Assembly: GCF_905475465.1 (NCBI RefSeq)
Contig: NC_062235.1
Coordinates: forward strand, 7,512,001 to 7,576,000
Direction of reading: 5' to 3'
Length of the DNA stretch: 64,000 nt
Source: Pieris napi
Lineage: Eukaryota; Arthropoda; Insecta; Lepidoptera; Pieridae
Under the pieces are notes generated by a model. That model made no database searches. It was not told the DNA's origin and saw nothing but the letters and a program-made list of their open reading frames with translations. A program made the position numbers and the translations under genes. Below are positions 54,201 through 63,518 of this stretch, one piece after another. Position 1 is the stretch's first letter, and each line of letters opens with the position of its first letter.

Positions 54201-55016
54201 CTCAATAAGTTTATCGTAGTTATATTGAACGTTATCTCCGTAATCTAATCCCTCACATGCAGATTCTATGTGTTGAGTGTAATCTATCCAGTTGGCCTTT
54301 TTGATGTTCCTTTTTAATTCGGGGCTATTTTGGGTACTGTCTAACGTTTTAATAGAAATAATGAGGTGATCACTGCCAAGAGATTCGTTAGTGACGCTCC
54401 ACTCAAAGTCTAGTGAGAGATCGGCACTACAAAAGGAGACATCAGGTGATGTGCATATCATACTATCATTATGCTTAGCGCAACGGGTAAAGTCTCCATT
54501 GTTAAGAAATACGTAATTATGTGATATGCTAGCGTTCGATAAAAGCCTACCTCTTGTGTCAGTAGTATATGACCAAGCCATGTGATGAGCATTGAAATCT
54601 CCGACTATTAGAGTTTTCTCAGAAAAGTGACTAAAAAGCTCCTGGTATTCTCCAACGCTAACTGTGACATTTGTAGGAGAATAGACCCCTATGATATGTT
54701 GAAGTTTATTGCTATTAAGGATTTCAAGGCACAAGACGTCAATATTATTAAAATTACTTGGGAGAAGTTTGAGACTACAGTTTATAGATGTATGGACCAG
54801 GATAGCTAAGCCTGCATATCCATCTGCTCGATCCTTTCTAAAGATAGAGTAACCTGCTAAATTAATTTGGTGATCGCATTGCAGCCAAGTTTCAGAAAGA
54901 ATGCATATATGTACCTTTTGATAATGTAGATATACGTCCAATTCACTTAACTTTGGTATAAGACTTTGACAATTCCATTGAATAATATTAAGTTTGAATC
55001 CGATGGTCGAGACCAT
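51285..55016 (-). CDS. Non-LTR retrotransposon ORF2: AP endonuclease, reverse transcriptase, RNase H
   Basis: The product is 1243 residues from an ATG at 55016 (MVSTIGFKLNIIQWNC). Approximate order: apurinic-like endonuclease at residues 8-225 (SETWL with catalytic Glu near 42, GDFNAHHMAW near 140, SDHLI near 216); reverse transcriptase at about 430-730 (YGDISNAY, RQGLAQGDPMSP, SQYADDFALY with the YADD box near 645, FLGVWVD); RNase H at about 945-1075 (IYTDGSKT, ELTAINEA, FTDSRSS, PSHVGVRGNEFVD, so the D-E-D-D set is complete); and a CCHC-like finger at about 1167-1183 (CTRC...H...C). The enzyme would nick target DNA and prime reverse transcription of the element RNA. Length and domain order are normal for I-group elements. 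I see no stop, frameshift or lost catalytic residue. Shorter frames within this interval on either strand are shadows. Confidence 0.96.
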   Translation of the reverse strand: MVSTIGFKLNIIQWNCQSLIPKLSELDVYLHYQKVHICILSETWLQCDHQINLAGYSIFRKDRADGYAGLAILVHTSINCSLKLLPSNFNNIDVLCLEILNSNKLQHIIGVYSPTNVTVSVGEYQELFSHFSEKTLIVGDFNAHHMAWSYTTDTRGRLLSNASISHNYVFLNNGDFTRCAKHNDSMICTSPDVSFCSADLSLDFEWSVTNESLGSDHLIISIKTLDSTQNSPELKRNIKKANWIDYTQHIESACEGLDYGDNVQYNYDKLIEVIEESANKNIPYIKTGFNPKKFKPKPWWNPDLSKAVAERRLSLKKFRKLRSVENYLIYKEKVIIARKLIKLAKRNSWQQFCDSIDYSTPSYEVWRKLRWIKGYRSPKHYLPENTAVSFLTELTPDSVSIQPLDSNIDGLSPFFFTLTELILTLKRVDTSAGLDNITYSMINHLPDNAKEYLLHIFNTIYKTGEIPEQWRRIKLIAILKRNTDKYRPISLINCLCKTFNLMIARRLEHHFESKKLFNNSTLGFRRGLSCQDNLSRFIVDTETAFIHKEYVLCAYGDISNAYNNVAIEPLITSLAEFDVDPFIFRYIREFLKERVLIYRLGDGTEITRISRQGLAQGDPMSPILFNIVTIKLCNSLVKTVKVSQYADDFALYCINQNINFCASIIQSSLNTFMTMLQEIGLEISLSKTKVCIFTRKYKVPFISLRINNTEIEFTNCTKFLGVWVDSRLNWTRHVLETAQKCVAYVNILSCISSSKWGVHPTHLRRLYLSLVRSRLDYGCINYGNANSRLLQRLDVIQNQCLRLCGSFIRDTPIFAMESELCIPPLYLRRSYLSDKYFLKLSCRSSDQLKNQLETLDNDLNSGPRYWRKDQIPLLLESFRKFSNLAMSQFEILPQFLLSFDVKSFPWDNIILHRINTINESKAKLPINDLKKRTEDMIDVQFSDYIKIYTDGSKTRDGSGCAFYDEATDFGAKFLIENPSIPVMGVELTAINEAIHYIESTPYHKIVIFTDSRSSLQHLLGCAKGGSVGRNEAYLIIKCIYKLIRNGVEVRLQWIPSHVGVRGNEFVDSLASKALQTGIPLDIVPHYIDHLPKIKNHNFMKFKSYFNECSQDKGIWYRTIVDEPPREPWFYSRVLNRNDLVICFRTRTYHMPLNKFNFIMKKRDDPNCTRCEREEDLLHLVLECKINEKARLDFLKESRCSTGDFLFFLHQILSSGFTADFSDRFISYIIESLNLRSEYYKNAR

Positions 55017-55070
55017 CAAAACTCACAAAAAATAAATATATTATGTAAATAGTATTGACTTAAAAGTAAC

Positions 55071-56225
55071 TTATTTAATTAAATTGGGATTTTTCTTAAT
55101 AGCTAAGAGCTTAAGTTTACCTATAATACGAGAAAGTCTGTTCTTAACACTACGATATGATATGATCGGTATTAAGTCAGAAAACATTTCAATTAAGGCA
55201 CTAATGTCTTCTGTATAGCTGTAAGTTATTTTCGATATATCCTTAACCCGATATGTGTGAGTGAGAAAATCTTTGACTTGTTTTCCAGATAGTGGGTACT
55301 CTTTACCTGAATTGGTTGTAAACTTTTCAACGTGATCCCAGTCGATCGATTCAAGATCGCTATGAGGCGATGTTTTAAGTTTTTTTACACTCTTGGATAT
55401 GTGTACTTCATCTAAGCTGGACTGGGAAGATTTATCATCGAAGTCCTCATCACTATTTTCGTTGCTAGTTAGGTTTTTTTCTCTTGTTGTTTCAGACTCC
55501 ATGAAATCAGTTGTAGTCGAAGATTCAGTGGGAGGGTGTGGCCGCTTGAAAATTGGTGTCTCCGTAGTATCCCGTAGTGTTTTTTCGTTGACAACATTTG
55601 AGTCGTTACTATTATCCGGGCATTTAGAGGCTACGTGACCGTCTTTTTTACATATGAAACATGTCATAGTATCTGATGAGAAATAGATCCAGTAATTTGT
55701 TTCTTCAAAATCAATAGATAGTTTTTCTGGAAGTCGGGTGAAATCTTCGGGAGTTACGTAAACTTGTCTTCGGAAGCTTAGAATGTGATTATAGCCTGTT
55801 TCATTGAAACCAGCACGCAGGAAAGAGATGGGAGACTGCGGTGTGATATTCATTTCTAACAGCTTCTTTTCAATATCGATGTGCGGTATAATGGGACAAA
55901 CATTCGATATTATGATACGTCTGTTTCTGCTGATCAGCGGTCGGATGGGTAGTTTGTGGTTTTGGATCGTAACAAATTTTTTTTTGTCAATGATCTCATC
56001 AGCGATTACCTTTGAAGAAACGTAAATACAAATTCTGTTGTTTGATATTCTTGATAAAAATCGGATTTGGGATGGGTCTATGATTCTTCCTAAAGCTTGG
56101 GCATAATCTTTGATTTGAACGTTTTCTAAAGCATCGATGACAATTGCTTGATCTTTTTTAGGGAACATGGTATTTTGGGTGACAGTAGCATAACTAGGGT
56201 TATTGACTAACGATTGGGGGTTCAT
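55071..56225 (-). CDS. Non-LTR retrotransposon ORF1, zinc-knuckle nucleic-acid-binding protein
   Basis: The frame runs from an ATG at 56225 (MNPQSLVNN) to a TAA at 55071-55073, giving 384 residues. A TTG ten codons upstream is also in frame, but ATG is the likelier start. A central region resembles the RNA-binding part of I/Jockey ORF1 proteins. It is followed by a single CCHC zinc knuckle at about residues 189-202 (CFICKKDGHVASKC). The C-terminal third is acidic and Ser/Thr-rich, then Lys-rich. In this family ORF1 protein packages the element RNA and helps bring it to the nucleus with ORF2 protein. Jockey elements often carry two or three knuckles; this one shows one. It ends 54 bp before the ORF2 start on the same transcript, so ORF2 translation must rely on reinitiation or a similar route. 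Confidence 0.9.
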   Translation of the reverse strand: MNPQSLVNNPSYATVTQNTMFPKKDQAIVIDALENVQIKDYAQALGRIIDPSQIRFLSRISNNRICIYVSSKVIADEIIDKKKFVTIQNHKLPIRPLISRNRRIIISNVCPIIPHIDIEKKLLEMNITPQSPISFLRAGFNETGYNHILSFRRQVYVTPEDFTRLPEKLSIDFEETNYWIYFSSDTMTCFICKKDGHVASKCPDNSNDSNVVNEKTLRDTTETPIFKRPHPPTESSTTTDFMESETTREKNLTSNENSDEDFDDKSSQSSLDEVHISKSVKKLKTSPHSDLESIDWDHVEKFTTNSGKEYPLSGKQVKDFLTHTYRVKDISKITYSYTEDISALIEMFSDLIPIISYRSVKNRLSRIIGKLKLLAIKKNPNLIK

Positions 56226-56412
56226 TTTGTTCCTGTAATCAGAAACAATTGGCAAGTAGCGAAGTTATCACTTATATAAAACACACAAAAACGATTCCAT
56301 AATAATTAGTCACTATCACAGTGAGGGTAGGAAGGTAATTGCACTCGTGGAAAAATAATTCACTAGCGCGCGCAGGTAACGACCGGTCTCGGTGACAAAT
56401 CACTGACCACTG

Positions 56413-56426
56413 GCTTTTCGAGTGTT
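56413..56426. repeat. Target-site duplication of the retrotransposon, 5'-end side
   Basis: GCTTTTCGAGTGTT lies immediately beyond the element's 5' end and is identical to 51158-51171. It fixes the 5' boundary at 56412 and shows the copy is not 5'-truncated. Confidence 0.9.
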
Positions 56427-59400
56427 AGAATACAATGTTTGTTTGTAGGTCGGTTTCAACCCTGTACGAAAAATATATACGATGTAGCGGTGACATTTGT
56501 AACATTCCAATTCCACTACCTGATCACGGACATTGGTTTAATGAGGTCTAATTTTAGATGCTTTAGTTGACTTGTTGTTGGCGATAAATAAATACACCAA
56601 TTCATCCCCCAGATACCCCAAAGATATTTACGACAATTTATCTCCTGCGTGATACTACATCGATAAACTTTTGAATAATTAGTATAACATGTTTTTTTTT
56701 AGGGATTGATCGTTCCCAATATGTTGTAAATTGCCAAGGAAGTCGACTCCGTGGTATATTCATACATGCAGTGTATGTAAAAATTATACGAAGAAATCAT
56801 TATTTTTTTCAAGATAAAGCACAGACGGCTTATAATTTACTTCTCATTAATGAATCAAACAGATTCAACAACAGTCTCCCTAAAATTATTACTATAACAT
56901 GAACACTTACTATAACAATAAACAACTAAACAGTAGTGATTATTGGATACCACACAATCCATTCAAATTTTTCCTGGCAATTGTAGGTCCTTATAAATAG
57001 AAAGTACCTATGTATCGTAAATGCCAGCATATAGTCAGGAGAATCGTTGACATTTTATGCATAGTTAATTTTATGGAATAAAAACGGTTTCTTATATAAG
57101 CTTATTATTCCAACTTGGTATCTCGGTACAAATTAAAAGAAACAATGATTTAGCAAAAAAACGTCGTGAAGTTAGCTTAATAATATATACATATTAAGAA
57201 GCTATTGAAAATTAAAACTTCAAATTGTACTTGTCTTAGTTAAACGCGTAAATTATATATGTAGTAGTCCTTTACACAATTTAGCTATTGACTTCCCATT
57301 GGTAAATAAACTAAATTGAGTTTTGCTTTGTATTCACATATGGCGTATACAATATATTGTTTTCGGGCAAATCTTGGAGACTCGTTTAATCAAATTAATT
57401 AAGTATGTGATTTGCTTACTTTTATTTATTACTCGAATGGAGTATAAGTATGTTTTCTCTAAAATCAGACTTCACATCGTCTTTTTAGAGTATTCTGACT
57501 TACATACTACTTGTAACAGAAGGAGCGTTCGTAAAGTCGAAACGGGGATTGCTGAATTTTTTATGCACTTGGCCGGCCGCCGCTGTGACGACATTGCATA
57601 CTGATGTAACTTTACGCTACAATTTGAACCTTTTCATTTCCTACACATTTTTAGACTATATTCATAATTATAAAGCAACCATTAGCATTATTAGTATTTG
57701 TTATTGTCCAATTATCAATTTCCCAAGATTTAACTATCATATAATTAAATAACACAATTATGTTAGACCTTAATAATGAAGGGTCCAAATTATGAAAAAA
57801 GACGTGTGTGTACTTATGTACACGCGTTAGAAGTTATACTTTTTTGGCGTAAAAAGAAAAAAATCTTTTCAAACATTCTATTGTAGAAATAACGATACTA
57901 ACAATCGATAAAAGGTATTTAATACATTGAAAGTTTTATTATAACGCATTATCTAGTTAAATAAAGTATCTTATAATAAAATGTTGCCTATAGCTAACTT
58001 AACGGTGTCGGTTTTTCGTGACGGTGTGCGCACACATCGTAAAAATTAAATTAAAACTAAGTAAAACTTCAAAAGAAAACACTTATGATATGTTCTTATA
58101 TCAACCCTATTTGGCCAACTGTAATAATAATGCTGGTCAACCTTAAATAACCCACCGAAACAATTAAAAAAATAGCAGTGCAGTTGTTGCACCAGGGTCG
58201 CTGCTAGTAGATAAAATATTTTTCAGCATAGTACCATAAAATGGTATACAATTAAAGCGTTAATGGAATAACACAAGGCGCGTTCTAGGAATCATATCGT
58301 AATAGCTCAATCGCATGATGTTGAACAAACACACGCAAATGTTTGTTCCATCGCTACTGATTCTTTCTATTTGCACAGCTTGTTGTTTGTTAAGAGATAG
58401 TATATAACAATACTTAGGTTTTTAAAGATTTTAGTACAGACAATTTTTTCCTTAATATGTGGCGTGAACTAGTCTAGCATTCAGATTCGTAGTTACATCG
58501 TTCGATATATAGATATACCAATAAAGATAATTTGATAAACTACTGAATACAGCTGTAATTCCTTTAATTAGGATTCATCAAAAGTACTATCTCAATGGCA
58601 AGGGGAAGATATTAGTGATAAGCCATGAAGATTGCCTAGATTTGCCAATCTTCTGGATTGATCAGACGTTATTCAGTGATTAAGTTCGCCCTCGGTCTGG
58701 ACTTTAGAGCGTTCCAATACCAACGCTGCTGGTTAACCTACCATCCGTGAGAACCTCATAAAAGAACGAAATGTTGGAGTTTAAGGTGGAGAGTGGATAA
58801 GATTTATATTCTAGTAGAAACTACTGGCCGAAATTTTCTCTTAATGAAATCCGTCGATTTCCATATTAAAGTTTATTAATTTCTTTAAAAAATTTACACC
58901 CCATGATTGTCTACTATTTGATTATTTCTGTATTCAACAGTCTCTTGGTTGAGTTACCTATACTTGAGTTGCGTTTATAGCTAAGGTGAAAAAAAAAAAA
59001 AAACGTTTCAAACAATTTATATTAACAAACCACACATTATATACAATAAAGGGAATGTTTTAACATAATAAATTATACTTCACACAAATAATATATTGTA
59101 ATAATATTTTACAGCCGTACAAGGCACATAATAGAATGTTATCCAAATAGATCCTATTTGAAAATTCCATATTTAGTTCACTTAATGCATTTACGTCTTA
59201 TTTTAACTGCTAAAACATCATTGTAAGACTGTAAAGTTGTTTACTTAAAGGGTCATTTACATAAAACCATATTATTATATGAACTTTAGATTATACATAA
59301 ATTGACAGGACTAGAATTTCTAGGGTACCCAATCCCAGAAACATTTTAAATTCAAGTCAATTTTAACATACACATAAATATAATAATTAAAATAATATCG

Positions 59401-59882
59401 TTATTGCAAACTTCACTTATATTTATAGCTGTTATTTGTCCATCGTTAAGTCATATTTTAAGTTAAAATTAACAAACAACTCTCAATGGAAATTTAACCT
59501 TTGATTTTCATTCTATTTAAATGTTTTCATTGAGTTTTCGAAGATATGGTTCAATCATACAACTTGTATGGTTGTACCATTATCTATAGATAAATTAAAA
59601 AGAGTTTATATATGAGATTCTAGTTGTTATATGTTAATGATAGAAAATAATTAAAATAATAAACACCTTTAATGTAGAATGTCAACAAACTTTTATTTTT
59701 AGCTTATTGTCCATAGAAAATAAATAAAAAGTGAGCAAAAATTCAAGCATCAAATATTGTGACAAGTGCCTATTTCCTTCAGACATCTATTGATATTCAT
59801 ATTTTATTAATCATGTTCTGAACCTTGAATCAAGTTGATGAAGAAGTGTAATTTTTTTTAAAAGTATATGTTGCAGTATAAT
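56427..59882. other. Intergenic, nothing recognised
   Basis: AT-rich DNA between the retrotransposon and the MITE next to PRADC1. A run of 14 A lies near 58989-59002. The frame at 57323-57604 has no recognisable features. Confidence 0.5.
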
Positions 59883-60368
59883 AAGCCATTCAATAAACAG
59901 CCTAGCCTTTTAAATAAACAGCGCTGTTTGACTAGCGGCCTGACAGATATTTAGCTGTAGCATTTGTAACAACATTAAATATGGCTGGCTGGCTAATGCT
60001 TAGGCCAATCATACAATAGAGTGACCAGAAATAAAAGAGATGAAATATCTGATATAAAAAATATTTCTTCACTAAATTCATTTTATAATTGTCACTACAC
60101 TCTTCCATAGTACTTGTGGTTGTACATTAAACCTTTAGAAAACACCATCAAAGTTGTGGTTTGCCATTTGAAAAGTTTCGTTTCGAGTTTGAGAGTGGCA
60201 GAAAGTGGAACTAAATTTAAATTAACAGTCAACAGGCTATGCAAGTTATAATTCATCATTGATCCAAGTAATTTGCCTAGCTGCTTGATAAACTGGCTGA
60301 ATATCTTTCAGGCCGCTAGTAACGGCACTGTTTAGTTAAGAGTCTAGGCTGTTGATTGAACAGCTAAT
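59883..60368. mobile_element. MITE-like inverted repeat just past the 3' end of PRADC1
   Basis: Arms of about 70 bp at 59883-59955 and 60296-60368 are inverted copies. Both hold AACAGCCTAG, TAAACAG and ACTAGCGGCCTGA followed by AGATATT. Mismatches are scattered. The roughly 340-bp middle shows no coding. I could not define a target duplication, so the outer limits are approximate. Confidence 0.6.
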
Positions 60369-60417
60369 TAAGTTAGTTGACTGCAACATATACAGTATAT
60401 ACTAAATAAAGATAAAA

Positions 60418-60423
60418 TTTATT
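60418..60423 (-). terminator. Polyadenylation signal for PRADC1
   Basis: AATAAA on the minus strand lies about 20 nt after the PRADC1 stop codon, so the 3' UTR may be very short. The MITE-like inverted repeat starts only about 50 bp further on. Confidence 0.55.
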
Positions 60424-60442
60424 TAAATTAATTACATCAAAT

Positions 60443-61753
60443 TTACCATGTTATCCAGGGTGGTTGGTTCATTTTATTTATTGGAACATAAGTCATGTTA
60501 ACTGGCAGGTTTATTATAGCATACTTCATATGTAACTTTTTAAGTGTTCTTAAAATGGTAGCTCCATTACGGCCTAATAGAAAAGCTGCTGGTATATTGA
60601 CATCTATGTCCATTCTGAAAATAGGTTTAAAAATAAATTTTGTATGGTGTAACATCAACATTTGATTTGAAAACAAACCTAACTAGCTTACAAGAAAACA
60701 AATTGTTCAATGGAACAAAAATTCTACATAAACTATTCTGATAATAAAAATTTTCAATTTATTTCTGTCAAAGGACTTGTTTTAAGAATTCTTTCACTAC
60801 ATTAAAAAAATGTTAAAAAAGCAACAGACTATCAATTTTACATACCCTCTATTACATACTAAAGAACTTTACTAAAAGTCTATTCTACTTACTTATCATC
60901 CACCATTTCTATTAGATGATCCAATGCGTCATCCCATTTGTTAACAGACTCTGTTATAATAATAGCCCTTGCACCTGCTTGCTGAGCCTTGGCAGTTTTA
61001 AAAACAAACGAGCAATCACTAAAAAAAACTTGAATTTTATTTTATAGTCATTTCTCTTTGAATCAAGGTCTGAACTAGTGTTTCTCAAAGAATAACAGAT
61101 AAAATCCATATGTAAATAATTAAATTAATAATAATAGAAATAGACCAAAGAGTATTGACTAAATTGAACAATAATTAAATGCTTATTTACTTCCATAAGC
61201 ATAACCTGATTCTTTTTAAATTATTAAATATTGTACAATACCTACCCTCTCTCAGCTAAAGCAATATTTCCAGAGATGTCTTCTTGATTGTGAAGATCAG
61301 AACAACTGTTTATAGGTACAGTTGGTACTAATCTTGCCTTCGTCATGTGAAAGCTGCCATTCTGAAAAAAAATACCTCTACTTTAAATATTTGTATGGGA
61401 GAAATAGATAATTTTAAAATAGGATACAAAAATATTAAAAACAGAAATATTAAACTTACAAAAGTTGCACCAAAATCTTTGGCAGGTCGTATTCTATATG
61501 AATAACGCAATTCTTGCGGATCTAGTATCTCAAAAAATATATCTCCGGCTATGACATCAGCCGACGACGATCCATCATGAAAATGCAAATCATTTGCTGA
61601 AAATCGTAAAAGTATAATATGTATTTCAGGCAGAAAAAAAAGATTATAGTCAAGTAGTAACTTACCTCCAGGTAAAACTGGCTTTATATTTAGCAATGCA
61701 AAAACAATTACTAAAATAAAATTTGTACAGTTGTACGCCTTTATAGAACACAT
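60443..61753 (-). CDS. PRADC1: PRADC1 (PAP21-like), secreted protease-associated-domain glycoprotein, five exons
   Basis: Exons on the minus strand are 61666-61753, 61460-61596, 61246-61361, 60893-61018 and 60443-60614, all with GT-AG borders and consistent phases, giving 639 bp and 212 residues. The N-terminus is a hydrophobic signal peptide (about residues 1-28). The rest matches vertebrate PRADC1: GDIFFEILDPQELRY and RPAKDFGATF, then ALAERGDCSF at the start of the protease-associated fold, IPAAFLLGRNG, and the C-terminus QPPWITW. Sequons include NGS near residue 76 and NMT near 195; the latter sits where human PRADC1 has PVNVT. Human PRADC1 is a small secreted N-glycoprotein of 188 residues with no protease domain and an unsettled molecular role. 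Introns are 69, 98, 227 and 278 bp. Short frames at exons 1, 2 and 5 run through introns and should not be used as models. Confidence 0.95.
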
Positions 61754-62177
61754 TATTTTTCGTTTATATTATATTAAGTTAAGTAAATACATTGCTTAGA
61801 ATAATAATAGTCTATAGGTTTTCCTATTTTTATTGTACATTGCCAATTTACCTATTAAAAAAATGGACCATTTAACTTTTAAAGAAATTGTTTTTAATTC
61901 CATTGATAACATAATGTCCTCATTTCTTTAGGTTATATTCACAGATTAGTTATTAGTGAATAGTTTGAAATTTGAATATAAGACTCAAAAGTTCAAATTT
62001 AATTGTAAAAAAAAATGTATACTGGCCACAGATTTGAGAAGCCTGCAGATAATAAAGATAGGTTATCAATGTTGCTACAGGCTACTCCATATTCCATAAC
62101 AAAGCGCGCTGTGCCCAAAAAAGTGCTAGTTTTGTGACTGTATTCGTATTTTAAACTCAATACAATTGTTTTTTAGT
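61754..62177. other. Upstream region of PRADC1
   Basis: This 424-bp stretch lies between the PRADC1 start codon and the LINE fragment. It is AT-rich and should hold the PRADC1 promoter, but I see no clear TATA or initiator with confidence. Confidence 0.4.
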
Positions 62178-62622
62178 ACAGAGGGAAACGAGAAGGCGCT
62201 CGCCTGATGTTAAGTGATACCACCGCCGATGAACACTCTTAATTCCAGAGGGCTCGCGAGTGCGGTGCCGGCCTTTTGAGAATTGGTAAGCTCTTTTCTT
62301 GAAGGACCAATTGGTTCGGAAATAATTCAGTGGGCAGTTGGTTCCACATGGTGATGGTGTGCGGTAAATGCTGCCTTAAGAAACGCTCAGTTGTGGGATG
62401 ATGGACGTCTAGGTGATAAGGGTGGAATTTCGTATTCTGCCTCAACTGATCGGACATCTTGAAACTCAGCTGCAGGTATTAATCCGAACAACTCTTCTGA
62501 ACAATCTCCATGGTGAATACGGTAGAAGATGCAGAGTGACCCCACATATCTACGCAACGCCAAAGGATCAAGCTGCTCGGAGAGGGATTGGTCATCGACG
62601 GTTCGAACCGCTCTTCGTTGAA
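62178..62622 (-). pseudogene. Non-LTR retrotransposon 3' fragment between the two head-to-head genes
   Basis: Two overlapping minus-strand frames carry DDQSLSEQLDPLALRRYVGSL / CIFYRIHHGDCSEELFGLIPAAEF and, after a frameshift, YHLDVHHPTTERFLRQHLPHT / MWNQLPTELFPNQ. It is the longest of the four related fragments on the N-terminal side. It sits upstream of PRADC1, so it might bring promoter-neutral filler or disturb the shared upstream region. Confidence 0.7.
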
Positions 62623-62639
62623 TAATTAAAAACATTTAA

Positions 62640-62821
62640 AATAAAATTTTTAGGCTGTTTATTTTGAAATTAACTCAAAAATTAGGAAAAAATCGATTAA
62701 TAAAAAAATTAATTATTTTTTTAAGAAACATCTATAATTTATTAATCGATTTTTCATGCTAAAAAAATAATCGATTAATAAAAAATCGATTTCTTTTAAT
62801 GCAGAATGTCACATCCCTAGT
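62640..62821. repeat. Remnant related to the 110-bp hAT-like MITE
   Basis: Its right end, GAATGTCACATCCCTAG, is nearly the same as the right end of the MITE at 63108-63217, and the interior has the same ATCGATTAATAAAAA palindromic runs. I could not find a matching left end or target duplication, so it is probably truncated. Confidence 0.45.
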
Positions 62822-63107
62822 TCTGTTGAGTGACGATTCTCATATTGAATATAGAGCGTTCACAGTGTGACCATGCTTAACGTTTTTTCTTTATGTAAAC
62901 AGCTCTCAGAAAATAAACTCAATTAAACCTTTACTGTGTAGTTGGTAAAAAAAACTAAAACTACTTTTTGACCTGACAACGTCTTATAATTCGATGGAGC
63001 CGGCTGCACGCACGAAAAAACATGACTCATGCGGCGTTACCTCGCTCTGAGCCGTTCCATTTAAGACTTGAAATGCAAGCAAGAGCGCGGAACGAGTGAC
63101 AAAGAGG

Positions 63108-63217
63108 TAGAATGTGACATTCTGCATAAAAAATCGCGTAAAAAAAACGATTTTTACTTTAAAAAAAATCGATTATAATCGTTTTTTTTAATATTCGATT
63201 ATTTTTTCACATCCCTA
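63108..63217. mobile_element. Miniature hAT-like MITE, 110 bp, 8-bp target duplication
   Basis: The ends are TAGAATGTGACATTC and, inverted, TAGGGATGTGAAAAAA. The flanks are a perfect 8-bp duplication CAAAGAGG at 63100-63107 and 63218-63225, the size made by hAT transposases. The interior is A/T-rich with repeated CGATT/AATCG palindromes. Confidence 0.7.
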
Positions 63218-63225
63218 CAAAGAGG

Positions 63226-63480
63226 CCTCCGCGTTCGGCAGCGTTTCTTATGACGTTGTCACGTTCAACTATCGTCAGTAAACCGACTTTACAGACAACC
63301 GATTTTTTTCGCTAGCTGATTCATCTGAGTATAGTGCTTTTCATGAAAGAAGTCCCGCGGTGATTTTTGGAACTAAATTTCACAGGTCGGCAATGTTGTC
63401 ATTCGTCGATGTAATCAAGTTTGTTTGATGTGGTAGATTTTTGTGAATTTTTAACTAGCTTAGTGCATTATAAAGATTGA
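63226..63480 (+). promoter_or_regulatory. Promoter-like interval before the helix-turn-helix gene
   Basis: This stretch is less AT-rich than its surroundings and contains TATGACGTTGTCACG (a CRE-like core near 63250) and TCGTCAGTAAACC, an arthropod initiator-like TCAGT near 63274. It lies 40-290 bp upstream of the candidate ATG. PRADC1 starts about 1.5 kb away on the other strand, so the two genes are head to head but not tightly paired. Confidence 0.3.
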
Positions 63481-63518
63481 TTACATTGCCAAAAGTTGTA
63501 AAAAGTTCGGCTCGAGAA

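Larger units (their letters stand above)
51171..56412 (-). mobile_element. Full-length, apparently intact non-LTR retrotransposon (I/Jockey group with RNase H)
   Basis: The element is read on the minus strand: 5' end at 56412 beginning CAGTGGTCAGTG, about 187 bp of 5' UTR, ORF1, a 54-bp spacer, ORF2, about 90 bp of 3' UTR and a 3' poly(A) tail (a run of about 20 T on the plus strand ending at 51190). It is flanked by a target-site duplication, GCTTTTCGAGTGT(T), at 51158-51171 and 56413-56426. Both reading frames are uninterrupted and all core catalytic residues are present. The ORF2 order endonuclease, reverse transcriptase, RNase H and the CCHC knuckle in ORF1 place it in the I/Jockey assemblage; the RNase H argues for I-like rather than Jockey-proper, which usually lacks it. 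Identical flanks and open frames suggest a recent insertion. Confidence 0.95.

Noticed and set aside
52208..54809. Short frames inside the ORF2 interval on both strands
   Set aside because: All overlap the 1243-codon ORF2 and show no independent features.
55393..56025. Plus-strand frames inside the retrotransposon ORF1
   Set aside because: Antisense shadows of a verified coding frame.
62413..62625. 70-codon plus-strand frame
   Set aside because: Antisense of the LINE fragment on the minus strand.
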